NCBI RefSeq assembly: GCF_003722075.1
Contig: NZ_RDSK01000001.1
Span: 248,001-312,000, forward strand
Direction of reading: 5' to 3'
Origin: Methanohalophilus sp. RSK
GTDB taxonomy: Archaea > Halobacteriota > Methanosarcinia > Methanosarcinales > Methanosarcinaceae
Length of the DNA stretch: 64,000 bases
A program made the position numbers and the translations under genes. The notes under the pieces were generated by a model. The model was given only the letters and a program-made list of their open reading frames with translations. It made no database searches and was not told where the DNA came from. How positions within the stretch are numbered: position 1 is the stretch's first letter; each line of letters starts with the position of its first letter. This document shows, in pieces, positions 8,873-17,023 of this stretch.

Positions 8873-9319
8873 TACTGGCAGGTTTATTATCTCCACTCCT
8901 GCATCATTAAAGAAATCCAGAGCATCAGTATCCGGGTATGATGTCAGGTAAACCACCCGGTTAATCCGGGAATTGATTATCATTTTGGTACACAGGATAC
9001 AGGGTTGGTGCGTGCAGTAAAGGGTTGCCCCTTCGATTCCAGCTCCGTGCAGGGCTGCCTGGATTATGGCATTCTGTTCGGCATGCACTGCCCGGCATTT
9101 TTCATGACGTGTTCCTGACTCGATATTGTTCTTTTGCCGGATACATCCTATATCCAGGCAGTGTTCCATATTACTCGGGGCACCGTTGTAACCGGTGGAA
9201 AGGATCTGCTTATCCCGCACGATAACCGCTCCTACCCGGTTGCGAAGGCATGTGGATCTTTTGGCTATTACGGTAGCTATTTCAAGAAAATATTCGTCAA
9301 CAGATGGTCTATATGGCAT
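8849..9319 (-). CDS. dCMP deaminase family protein (ComEB-like)
   Basis: A zinc-dependent cytidine/deoxycytidylate deaminase. The 156-residue product has the H-A-E-Q-N-A-I zinc/proton-shuttle motif (about 79-85) and the H-Q-P-C-I-L-C zinc motif (about 103-109). An upstream Cys cluster (C-L-D-I-G-C and C-R-A-V-H) matches the extra zinc site of dCMP deaminases. It should supply dUMP for thymidylate synthesis. ATG at 9319; divergent from secF across a 175-bp region. Substrate is inferred from family. Confidence 0.88.
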   Translation of the reverse strand: MPYRPSVDEYFLEIATVIAKRSTCLRNRVGAVIVRDKQILSTGYNGAPSNMEHCLDIGCIRQKNNIESGTRHEKCRAVHAEQNAIIQAALHGAGIEGATLYCTHQPCILCTKMIINSRINRVVYLTSYPDTDALDFFNDAGVEIINLPVSRLLENA

Positions 9320-9422
9320 GCCTGTAAAATGGGTTATCGGCAGTATATATTAGTTATGTATAGCCCTTTTCCAAAAATCTGGCTTTGAGAAAATTCACCA
9401 AAAAGCAATAACACAAGAAAAT

Positions 9423-9432
9423 AGTATATATT
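9423..9432 (+). promoter_or_regulatory. TATA box candidate for the secF operon
   Basis: AGTATATATT with an A-rich BRE-like stretch (ACACAAGAAAAT) just before it. Start would fall near 9455, about 40 bases before the secF ATG. It is the best TATA-like match in the 175-bp divergent region. Confidence 0.5.
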
Positions 9433-9494
9433 ACCTCATAGTATGGAAAAGTGTAATTTGACTTTTGAGTCTATGTTATCGGAGCATACAATTT

Positions 9495-10391
9495 ATGGCG
9501 CTGTTTATTGATAAACTTGAAAATTTCATCAAAAGCCATAATGATAGGCAACTTGTAACTATACCGCTTGCGGTGTTCGCAATAGCCTTACTGATTATGG
9601 TATTTGTGTATTCCACATCCGGGTCCCCTGTGAACCTGGGTATGGAATTTAAGGGCGGAACAATGATTTCCTTCCAGACAGACGACCCTATAGAAAAACT
9701 GGAGGCTGATTATTCAGAATATTCTCTGGCCGATGTACGTAAAACCGGGCAAAGAGCAGTCCTCCAGTTTGGGCCTATGGACAATGACGAACAGCTGGAA
9801 CTTGAAAAGAAAATAACGTCTGCATATTCATCCGTAGAGATCCGGCAGGTAGGGGCTGTCTATGGCAAAGATTTGCAGGTACAGGCCCTCCAGGCTGTAG
9901 TTCTGTCCTTTATAGGCATGGCGATAGTAGTTTTCCTTATCTTCCGCAGCACCATACCCTCCGTAGCAGTGGTCCTTTCTGCACTTTCCGATATCGGCAT
10001 AGCCGCTGCATTCATGAATATTACAGGAATTGAACTGTCCCTTGGTACAGTTGCAGCTTTATTGATGCTTATTGGTTACTCTGTTGACAGTGATATCTTA
10101 CTCACAACCCGTGTACTCAAACGGCGCGGGTCTGCAAATGAAAAAATATCCCTTGCAATGCATACAGGTATTACGATGACCACCACTACCCTTGCGGCGC
10201 TGGTGGTAATGTATATTGTTTCCACATATTCCTATGTCCTGACCTCAACTATCTCACAGATAAACCTCTTATCTGACATTTCCATTGTGTTAATATTCGG
10301 TCTCCTTGCTGACCTGATGAACACCTGGTTGTTGAATACGGGTATCCTCAGGTGGTATGTCAAGAAGAATCCCAAGGGGGTGAAGACATGA
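9495..10391 (+). CDS. secF: Protein-export membrane protein SecF
   Basis: Partner of SecD; helps complete Sec-dependent protein translocation on the outer face of the membrane. The 298-residue protein has a first TM helix (about 24-44), an extracytoplasmic domain containing the G-M-E-F-K-G-G-T-M motif (about 53-61), and five further helices, with S-V-D-S-D-I-L-L-T-T-R in the fourth. ATG 9495 (M-A-L-F-I-D) follows GGAG; an upstream in-frame start at 9465 lacks a ribosome site. secD follows with an ATGA overlap. Confidence 0.95.
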   Translation: MALFIDKLENFIKSHNDRQLVTIPLAVFAIALLIMVFVYSTSGSPVNLGMEFKGGTMISFQTDDPIEKLEADYSEYSLADVRKTGQRAVLQFGPMDNDEQLELEKKITSAYSSVEIRQVGAVYGKDLQVQALQAVVLSFIGMAIVVFLIFRSTIPSVAVVLSALSDIGIAAAFMNITGIELSLGTVAALLMLIGYSVDSDILLTTRVLKRRGSANEKISLAMHTGITMTTTTLAALVVMYIVSTYSYVLTSTISQINLLSDISIVLIFGLLADLMNTWLLNTGILRWYVKKNPKGVKT

Positions 10392-12079
10392 GCGAAGAAA
10401 AACCAAAGAGTCTGTTGAGTGACTGGCGTGTACGTATATTCATAATAGCCATTCTCCTTTCTCTAGTTGCAATCCAGCCCTGGTATTCTGCAGATGAAGG
10501 TTTTGATACTAACCTTGATTATGGACTTGATCTTGAAGGCGGTTCCTGGTTACAGGTGAGCCTGCAGGGGGCTGTAATACAGGCCAATGTTGACTCTGGA
10601 ATGGCTGCAAGTGCTCTTGTCGAAAATATTGTTGACTCTCCGGTTGAAGTCGTGAACGTGATACAACCTGCAGAAGGCCAATCCACAACGACCATCTCCC
10701 TTAGAACACAGGCTTCAGTGACCCAATCCCGGCTCAATCAACTGGGTCTGAGTGATTCTTCGGTAAGCCGAGAAGGGAATCTCTCAGAAATTACTCTTTA
10801 CACAACAGAACAACAACTGATAGCTACATATCTCTCCGAGGAATTCAATGCCGAGGTAATTCCCTATGCAGTTCCCGGCGGTGTGGAATATGAAATCAGG
10901 ACCACAGCAGGACAGGAAACTGTTGAAAAAATATTGGCTGATGTTGGCGGTTCCCTGCTGACCGATGAAAACGGTGACAAACTCTATCGTAAGGGTGTGC
11001 GCACAGAGACAAGGGACCTTACCAAGGAGATTCTCAGTGAGAAACTCAATGCCCTTGGTCTGAAGGATATACCGGTACGTACGGTGGGCGATGAATACAT
11101 ACTGATGGACTTTGCAGGCATCGACCTTACAGCTGCCAAGGAGATTGCCCTAACACCCGGTAAATTTGAAATACGGATGCAAACCGAAGGCAATAATACC
11201 AAACGTGTGCTCTATGGTGACGATATTTCAAGTGTTGGTGTCCCCTCCCGTCATGATGGACAGTGGTACACTCCATTTAAGCTGACCCTTGACGGTGCAA
11301 ACGCTCTCCAAAAAGCTGCAATAGAGACCGGTGCGGTAAACGACCCCAACTCTCACTGGCTTTACATGTATCTTGATGATGAGGAAGTATACGGTGCTCC
11401 GCTGAGCCCTTCAGCTGCATCCCGTATAAGGACGAACCCAATTTATTCCTGGGAAGCTTCCACAGGTGCGGATAATGAAAGTAAGGCACAGGCCGAACAG
11501 CTCCAGATACACCTGCGTGCAGGAGCCCTGCCGGTCAATGTGGAACTCATGGGTTCCGGGCAGGTGGATGCTTCGCTGGGTGAACAGTTCAAGATGCAAG
11601 CGATTATTGCAGGATTGCTTTCAATGCTTGCAGTTGCCGGTGTGGTCTACAGGCGTTATGGTAAAAAACAGATTCTTGTGCCGATGGTGGCCACTTCCGT
11701 TAGTGAAGTTCTCATGATCCTTGGGTTTGCTGCAGCTGTAGGGTGGCAACTCGACCTTCCAAGTATTGCCGGTATAATAGCAGTGATAGGTACGGGTATC
11801 GATCACCTTGTGATAATTACCGACGAGGTGCTCTATGAGGGTAAATTACCCCCGACAAAGGTTTACCTTTCCAGGATTACCCGGGCTTTCAGCATAATCT
11901 TTGCAGCAGCTGCAACCACGATTATTGCAATGTCGCCTCTGGTTGTCATGGGCTTTGGAGCCCTGAAAGGTTTCGCCATAACTACCATTGTAGGTGTATT
12001 GATCGGTGTACTTATTGCCCGTCCGGTATACGGTAAGGTGATAAAGGAAGTACTTCAGGAAAACGGAGATGAGCAATGA
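10388..12079 (+). CDS. secD: Protein-export membrane protein SecD
   Basis: Works with SecF in the translocase. The 563-residue product has an N-terminal TM helix (about 15-34), the D-Y-G-L-D-L-E-G-G-S motif (about 46-55), a long extracytoplasmic P1-type region with repeated A-L-G/L-x-D segments, then C-terminal TM helices including V-I-G-T-G-I-D-H-L-V-I-I-T-D and A-I-T-T-I-V-G-V-L-I-G-V. ATG 10388 overlaps the secF stop and sits after GGGGGTGAA. Order secF before secD is usual for euryarchaea. Confidence 0.95.
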   Translation: MSEEKPKSLLSDWRVRIFIIAILLSLVAIQPWYSADEGFDTNLDYGLDLEGGSWLQVSLQGAVIQANVDSGMAASALVENIVDSPVEVVNVIQPAEGQSTTTISLRTQASVTQSRLNQLGLSDSSVSREGNLSEITLYTTEQQLIATYLSEEFNAEVIPYAVPGGVEYEIRTTAGQETVEKILADVGGSLLTDENGDKLYRKGVRTETRDLTKEILSEKLNALGLKDIPVRTVGDEYILMDFAGIDLTAAKEIALTPGKFEIRMQTEGNNTKRVLYGDDISSVGVPSRHDGQWYTPFKLTLDGANALQKAAIETGAVNDPNSHWLYMYLDDEEVYGAPLSPSAASRIRTNPIYSWEASTGADNESKAQAEQLQIHLRAGALPVNVELMGSGQVDASLGEQFKMQAIIAGLLSMLAVAGVVYRRYGKKQILVPMVATSVSEVLMILGFAAAVGWQLDLPSIAGIIAVIGTGIDHLVIITDEVLYEGKLPPTKVYLSRITRAFSIIFAAAATTIIAMSPLVVMGFGALKGFAITTIVGVLIGVLIARPVYGKVIKEVLQENGDEQ

Positions 12080-13107
12080 AAGATCTCTGGACATTGAAAT
12101 ACAGGCCACAGGATTTGGATGACTTTGTAGGCAATGAAAAGGCAATATCGGTAATGCAACACCTGGCATCTTCCGGGAAATTGCCTCATCTTGTAGTCCA
12201 CGGGCCTGCGGGAAGTGGAAAGTCCTCTGCTGTATTTGCCCTTGCAAGAGGCATCTATGGTGATAATTTTGAGAACAACTTCACCTATTTCAATGCCTCA
12301 GATTTTTTCGATCAGGGAAAACGTTATCTTGTTAGGGACAAGCGATTTGTGCGTTTTCTGGGAACAGATGATCCCAAAAAGATCAGGTCAAGTGTAATTT
12401 CGATATTTAAAGGCCTGGTAAATGAATATGCCAGTATGGGTTCAATTGATGCGGATTATAAAATTATCTTTGTCGATAGTGCGGAATCCCTCAATGAAAG
12501 CGCCCAGCATGCCCTGCGCCGGATCATGGAACGCTACAGTCGCACCTGCAGGTTCATCTTTTCCACAACCCAGCCCTCAAGACTTATCTCCCCTCTGCGC
12601 TCCCGTGGTTTGGAATTATTTTTTACCTACGTGTCAGATGATGAACTCGTAGGTTTCCTCGGTGATGTTGCTGATAGTGAGGGTCTTGCTTGTGGCCCGG
12701 AGGCTCTTGGAGGTCTTGCGCGTCATTGTAAGGGCAATGTGGACTGTGCGCTGCGGCTTCTCCAGTCTGCGGCTCTCCAGTACCCCGGTGAAAAACTATC
12801 TGCAGACATAATTTTTGAAGTAGTAATGGAAGATGTACCCGCCGGTATTTCTTCCCTTCAGGAAGCCATCTCAGCTGCGGATTTTCCCCAGGCACGTAAG
12901 GCGATTGATAAAATGCTTATTGAAGACGGGATGTCCGGAGTGGAAATTGTCAGGCATTTGTATCGGGTTGTGAGTGATGCCGGTGAGTCTCCTGCAATCC
13001 TGGCCCAGATCCTGTTGAAGCTTGCAGATGCGGACCTGGATGTCAGGAGTGCCGCTAACGACAGGATACATCTTGAACGCCTGGTCACGGAGATGGCCAA
13101 TGTCTGA
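12076..13107 (+). CDS. rfcS2: Replication factor C small subunit 2-like clamp-loader ATPase
   Basis: A AAA+ protein of the PCNA clamp loader; Methanosarcina and haloarchaea are known to carry two small RFC subunits. The 343-residue product opens with W-T-L-K-Y-R-P, has a Walker A G-P-A-G-S-G-K-S (43-50), then N-A-S-D and a ~30-residue insertion before Walker B. Walker B reads F-V-D-S-A-E (132-137), so the catalytic Glu of D-E-A-D is replaced by Ser. The usual S-R-C arginine-finger motif appears as S-R-G. These changes fit a non-catalytic, structural subunit. Overlaps secD (ATGA) and elp3. Confidence 0.88.
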   Translation: MKDLWTLKYRPQDLDDFVGNEKAISVMQHLASSGKLPHLVVHGPAGSGKSSAVFALARGIYGDNFENNFTYFNASDFFDQGKRYLVRDKRFVRFLGTDDPKKIRSSVISIFKGLVNEYASMGSIDADYKIIFVDSAESLNESAQHALRRIMERYSRTCRFIFSTTQPSRLISPLRSRGLELFFTYVSDDELVGFLGDVADSEGLACGPEALGGLARHCKGNVDCALRLLQSAALQYPGEKLSADIIFEVVMEDVPAGISSLQEAISAADFPQARKAIDKMLIEDGMSGVEIVRHLYRVVSDAGESPAILAQILLKLADADLDVRSAANDRIHLERLVTEMANV

Positions 13108-14731
13108 TGAGAGTGATTTTGCTAAAGCCTGCAGGAAACTTGTTGAGCTGGTTCTTGAAGATTTAACCTTGGATAAGGTGCAGTTCAACAGGGAAAAGTT
13201 GAACATCAGCAGGCAATATGGCCTGTCAACCCTGCCTCGTAATTCCGATGTGATAGCCGCTGCTTCTGATGATGAAAAGGAGTTTGTGCGCAGCCGGCTG
13301 CGGCGTAAACCTGTAAGAACGATATCCGGCGTGGCGGTTATAGCGGTTATGACATCTCCCGCTCCCTGTCCTCACGGTGTCTGTGTGCCCTGCCCCGGAG
13401 GACCTGCATCTGCTTTTGAGTCTCCCCAGAGTTATATGGGAAGGGAGCCTGCCGCCATGCGGGGCATACAGTATGAGTATGACCCCTACAGGATAGTGCA
13501 CGCACGCCTGAAACAGTTGCAGGATATCGGGCACGAAGTCGATAAGGCAGAACTTATAGTCATGGGAGGCACGTTTACATCCCGTAATCTGGATTACCAG
13601 GAATGGTTCACCAAACGTTGTCTTGAGGCGATGAATGATTTTAAAGGACAACAATGGCGGGATGGCGTCCACAATGTTTATGGTTATATTCCTATTGAAG
13701 ATGTACAGGAGGCCAATGAAAGTTCTGCGGTTCGCAACATAGGTATAACATATGAGACACGCCCGGACTGGACATCTCCTGTGGAGGTAGACCGGCTTCT
13801 GGATTTTGGTGCCACAAAAGTGGAAATCGGAGTGCAAAGTGTATATGATTTTGTACTTTCAAGGATGCGTCGGGGACATACAGTTGCCGACACCGCTGAG
13901 GCTAATCGAGTATTACGCGATAGTGGCCTGAAAGTTGGATTCCATATGATGCCCCGGTTGCCGGGTTCGGATAATGAGCGGGACCTGCGGGGATTCAAAA
14001 AACTGTTCAATGATTCGCGCTTCATGCCGGATTTCCTGAAGATCTATCCCACTCTTGTGACTGAAGGTACAGAGCTTGAAAAAATGTGGAGGGCAGGAAA
14101 GTACGCTCCCCTCTGTGATGATGAGGCGGTGGAATTGCTTGCCGATATAAAAGCCATCCTGCCCAAGTGGGTGCGGCTGCAACGTATCCAGCGGGATATA
14201 CCTGCACAGCAGATATTGGCCGGTGTGAAAAAGAGTAATATTCGCCAGCTTGCAGGCCAGAAACTTATGCAAAAAGGTGGTAAATGCAGGTGCATACGTT
14301 GCAGGGAAGTTGGCCATAATATCCTGAAAGAAAGGCCACCTTCCGTAGAAGATATTGAATTTATGGTGCAATCCTATTCTTCCTGTGGTGGACAGGAACA
14401 TTTCCTCTCGTTTGAGGATGTAAGTCAGGACATCCTGATTGGATTTTTGAGGTTGAGATTTCCGAACAAACCACATCGACCTGAACTTGACAATTCTGCT
14501 CTTGTACGGGAGTTACACGTTTATGGTTCAATGGTTGTCTTGGGTGGGTCTGCAAAGGATCACGACTGGCAGCACAGAGGTTACGGCCTCAGGTTGATTT
14601 CAGAGGCTGAGAAAATGGCAAAAGATTCCGGTTTTGAAAAACTCAGTATTATCAGCGGTATTGGGGTTCGGGAATATTATCGGAAACTGGGTTATGTTCT
14701 GGAAGGCCCATATATGGTAAAATATCTTTAA
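13100..14731 (+). CDS. elp3: Elp3, tRNA U34 carboxymethyltransferase (radical SAM + acetyltransferase)
   Basis: Makes cm5U at the wobble position of tRNAs using SAM and acetyl-CoA; archaeal Elp3 acts without the other Elongator subunits. The 543-residue protein carries the Cys motif C-P-H-G-V-C-V-P-C-P-G-G (about 92-103), an M-G-G-T-F-T-S strand, the G-V-Q-S-V-Y-D segment, a central C-R-C-I-R-C-R-E zinc motif (about 401-408) and a C-terminal GNAT domain with H-R-G-Y-G-L-R-L. ATG 13100 overlaps the end of rfcS2 by 8 bp, so it closes the secF-secD-rfcS2 operon. Confidence 0.95.
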   Translation: MSDESDFAKACRKLVELVLEDLTLDKVQFNREKLNISRQYGLSTLPRNSDVIAAASDDEKEFVRSRLRRKPVRTISGVAVIAVMTSPAPCPHGVCVPCPGGPASAFESPQSYMGREPAAMRGIQYEYDPYRIVHARLKQLQDIGHEVDKAELIVMGGTFTSRNLDYQEWFTKRCLEAMNDFKGQQWRDGVHNVYGYIPIEDVQEANESSAVRNIGITYETRPDWTSPVEVDRLLDFGATKVEIGVQSVYDFVLSRMRRGHTVADTAEANRVLRDSGLKVGFHMMPRLPGSDNERDLRGFKKLFNDSRFMPDFLKIYPTLVTEGTELEKMWRAGKYAPLCDDEAVELLADIKAILPKWVRLQRIQRDIPAQQILAGVKKSNIRQLAGQKLMQKGGKCRCIRCREVGHNILKERPPSVEDIEFMVQSYSSCGGQEHFLSFEDVSQDILIGFLRLRFPNKPHRPELDNSALVRELHVYGSMVVLGGSAKDHDWQHRGYGLRLISEAEKMAKDSGFEKLSIISGIGVREYYRKLGYVLEGPYMVKYL

Positions 14732-14773
14732 CTCCTTCCATGAATACTGTACTTTTTTATAGTTCTACGGGAA

Positions 14774-14788
14774 TACAGTATTACTGTA
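14774..14788. promoter_or_regulatory. Palindrome upstream of winged-helix gene
   Basis: TACAGTA-T-TACTGTA, seven-base arms around one base, ends 28 bases before the ATG at 14817. Related GAATAC half-sites recur on either side (near 14740 and 14795). Placed like an operator that could serve the regulator itself. Confidence 0.45.
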
Positions 14789-14816
14789 ATACCAGAATAC
14801 AATTTATGGTGGCCAT

Positions 14817-15158
14817 ATGGTTTCAGAAGTTGAAATGAACAATATTCTTGTAGCTTTGAATGAAATCAACGATAAGCTCGACAGGCTGTTATTCCAGCAG
14901 GATTCTTCTGCTCATGTTTCGCAGGAAGATGATTTAAATGAGCTCGATGTAATGACTCTTCTTTCCCTGCCGGATCATTTGCGCACTACAGCTACCGTTT
15001 TATTTGAAATGGGAACCGCAACTGCTGCACAGATTTCGGAAAAAACAGCTAAGGAAAGAGCAGTTGAAAGCAATTATCTCAATCAGCTTGTACGTATGGG
15101 TCATGTACATAAGCACAGAAATGGCAGGAAAGTCTTTTTTACAGTTCAATTTGGGTAA
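14817..15158 (+). CDS. Winged-helix DNA-binding regulator
   Basis: The 113-residue protein has an N-terminal helix likely to form a coiled coil (I-L-V-A-L-N-E-I-N-D-K-L-D-R-L-L), then a MarR/ArsR-like winged helix: T-A-T-V-L-F-E-M-G, T-A-A-Q-I-S-E-K-T (recognition region about 71-79), N-Y-L-N-Q-L-V-R-M-G-H-V and a wing with R-N-G-R-K-V-F-F. No ligand or metal residues stand out. The palindrome just upstream suggests self-control (inference). Target genes unknown. Confidence 0.78.
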   Translation: MVSEVEMNNILVALNEINDKLDRLLFQQDSSAHVSQEDDLNELDVMTLLSLPDHLRTTATVLFEMGTATAAQISEKTAKERAVESNYLNQLVRMGHVHKHRNGRKVFFTVQFG

Positions 15159-15286
15159 TCCATCTCTGAGTGAAGAAAAATTCATATTAATCACTATGGT
15201 TAATATTCAGCAGAACAATTAATGTATAATACGTCTTCATTTTGAAGGATAGGTCTCTATACTTAAAAACAAAAAATATTTCCATC

Positions 15287-15305
15287 AATAATTGGTGGAA
15301 TTATT
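15287..15305. promoter_or_regulatory. Inverted repeat upstream of ParA-like gene
   Basis: AATAATT-GGTGG-AATTATT, perfect seven-base arms. A TATA-like GATATATTTAA follows near 15325, then ATG 15365. The rest of the 206-bp region (15159-15364) is AT-rich and shows no other feature to me. Confidence 0.35.
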
Positions 15306-15364
15306 ACAAATTTATTATTAATGGTGATATATTTAATTAAGCAATTAATCTGTGGGCAAATCAA

Positions 15365-16108
15365 ATGAAAGATACGTTTACAATTGCAGTCCACTCTCCA
15401 CGTGGGGGGACGGGAAAAACAAGTGTTGCCATTAATCTTGCGTGTGCTTATGCAAAAGAAGGTAGGGATGTATGCTTGCTTGATATGGACCTGAAATCTC
15501 CCAGCACATTCAATGGTATGTTCCCCTACTCGGATAAGTGGGTAAATGATATCCTTGATCATAAAAAAAACATACAGGAAGTTATAGTAGACGGTTCAAA
15601 AAGTATTGGTTCAGAGGGTAGTTTCTATGTAGGTTATTCAAATCCTGACATTTCTGCTATCAGGGAATTTTCTTCAAAGGACCGGAAATGGCAATCAGAT
15701 GCACTCAAAGAATTGATTCGCTCCAAAAAAAATCTTCAAAAGGAAGGTTTTGACATTGTAATCATGGATACAAGTCCCGGTGTGGATTTCACATCAGCCA
15801 ATGTGGTGGCAGCAAGTGATTACGTCCTAATGGTAGTAAAGCCCAATGAGTACTGTCTCAAAAACATAAAACAGGCAATTGATGGAATATATACTCCCCT
15901 GGGCAAAAAATGTGGGATTGTGGAAAACATGTGTCTTAATGGGCAATCATTGCAAATGGGCGAAAAATATGGAGTGCCTGTGCTTTCTACTATTCCGTGC
16001 ATGTGTGAAGTATCCATGCAGGGCCTATCCAAAATATTTACTGTTGAAGAACCTTCTCATCCTTTCTCCAGTGCCATTGATAGATTGAAGGGCAGTATCA
16101 ATTATTAA
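15365..16108 (+). CDS. ParA/MinD-family ATPase
   Basis: A deviant Walker P-loop ATPase of 247 residues, cytoplasmic or membrane associated. The P-loop reads P-R-G-G-T-G-K-T-S (about 11-19), in which the signature Lys of K-G-G-x-G-K-T is Arg. Switch region V-C-L-L-D-M-D-L-K-S-P-S (about 38-49) and V-I-M-D-T-S-P-G-V (about 134-142) fit the MinD group. No C-terminal amphipathic MinD helix is obvious. Several Cys residues lie in the C-terminal third (about 180-220). It is alone with its own promoter; partner and cargo unknown. Not flanked by a ParB or ferredoxin gene. Confidence 0.83.
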   Translation: MKDTFTIAVHSPRGGTGKTSVAINLACAYAKEGRDVCLLDMDLKSPSTFNGMFPYSDKWVNDILDHKKNIQEVIVDGSKSIGSEGSFYVGYSNPDISAIREFSSKDRKWQSDALKELIRSKKNLQKEGFDIVIMDTSPGVDFTSANVVAASDYVLMVVKPNEYCLKNIKQAIDGIYTPLGKKCGIVENMCLNGQSLQMGEKYGVPVLSTIPCMCEVSMQGLSKIFTVEEPSHPFSSAIDRLKGSINY

Positions 16109-16109
16109 T

Positions 16110-16916
16110 TCATTTTTCTTTTTCAATTATGTCTTTTACTTCACTACTGATATAATCCATTACATCTTTGACATTGTGTTCTTCTTTTTTGTCCAGCATA
16201 CTGGCATTTGCTTTCAGCAGGTTGATCCACACAATGAAAGCGTAGAATATAAGTGCTGATATAGTCGCAATTAATATCCTTTCAAGCGGGTAAATAAATA
16301 TTACCTCTTTATACATACTGCTTCCAAGGTCGAAAATAAAGAGTGCTGACAGGCTTCCTGCAAGATGGTCAGTGGAGACCGCAAGCAGTGAACATGCAAA
16401 AAGGTACAGATATCCTTTGTTTTTGGAAAAAAAGGAAATTTTGCTTTCGATTCTGGTAAAAATAAGGAAAAATGCAATGGATAATACGTGTAACCAGGGA
16501 TAATAAAAAACCTCTCTGCCTACACCTGTTGTGAACCAGGCTGCTATTAACAGGGACGGGAGAATTATTGCTTTCTTTTTTTCCCCCGTTATTGCCAGTC
16601 CCGCTACAAGGGAGGCACTTGCAAGGAATAGCGGGCTTATGAGATAGAATGGGTTATTGAGCAACATATCAACATGTGCTATACGGTGGACTGAAATAGC
16701 TGCTAGGGATACAATGACCCCATATATCGGGCCAAGAAGCAGTCCGTTCAGTGTGCCGAAAATCAGTGTGGAACTAATTTTCACATTCTCCATTCCTAAA
16801 ACTCCCTGTATGTCAGGAAGCCAGATGGCAAAATATGTTACAACAAAAGCGAGCAACAGATGTAATTTCTGTATTTTTTTGTCGCCCGATATCATGGAAT
16901 ACGTTTTCCGCAGCAC
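16110..16916 (-). CDS. Polytopic membrane protein, possible ECF S-component-like
   Basis: The 268-residue protein has six to seven hydrophobic helices (about 18-36, 48-72, 85-108, 115-132, 136-154, 166-190, 205-232) and a charged cytoplasmic tail rich in Lys/Glu. The G-x-x-x-G-P-I-Y-G-V pattern in the second helix pair is reminiscent of ECF vitamin-uptake S components, but no ATPase or T component is next door, so substrate transport is only a suggestion. Convergent with the ParA-like gene, one base apart. Confidence 0.6.
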   Translation of the reverse strand: MLRKTYSMISGDKKIQKLHLLLAFVVTYFAIWLPDIQGVLGMENVKISSTLIFGTLNGLLLGPIYGVIVSLAAISVHRIAHVDMLLNNPFYLISPLFLASASLVAGLAITGEKKKAIILPSLLIAAWFTTGVGREVFYYPWLHVLSIAFFLIFTRIESKISFFSKNKGYLYLFACSLLAVSTDHLAGSLSALFIFDLGSSMYKEVIFIYPLERILIATISALIFYAFIVWINLLKANASMLDKKEEHNVKDVMDYISSEVKDIIEKEK

Positions 16917-16985
16917 ATATCACTATCAGTTACCTAAAAAATAAATAATTATGTATATACGGTTTGAGTTCTTTTCATCAGAAAT

Positions 16986-16995
16986 CATATATATG
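16986..16995 (+). promoter_or_regulatory. TATA box candidate for fae-hps
   Basis: CATATATATG preceded by a purine-rich AGAAAT. Predicted start near 17015, giving a very short leader before ATG 17024. Confidence 0.5.
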
Positions 16996-17023
16996 TTCAT
17001 TCCAATCTAACAGCTGATCGAGC

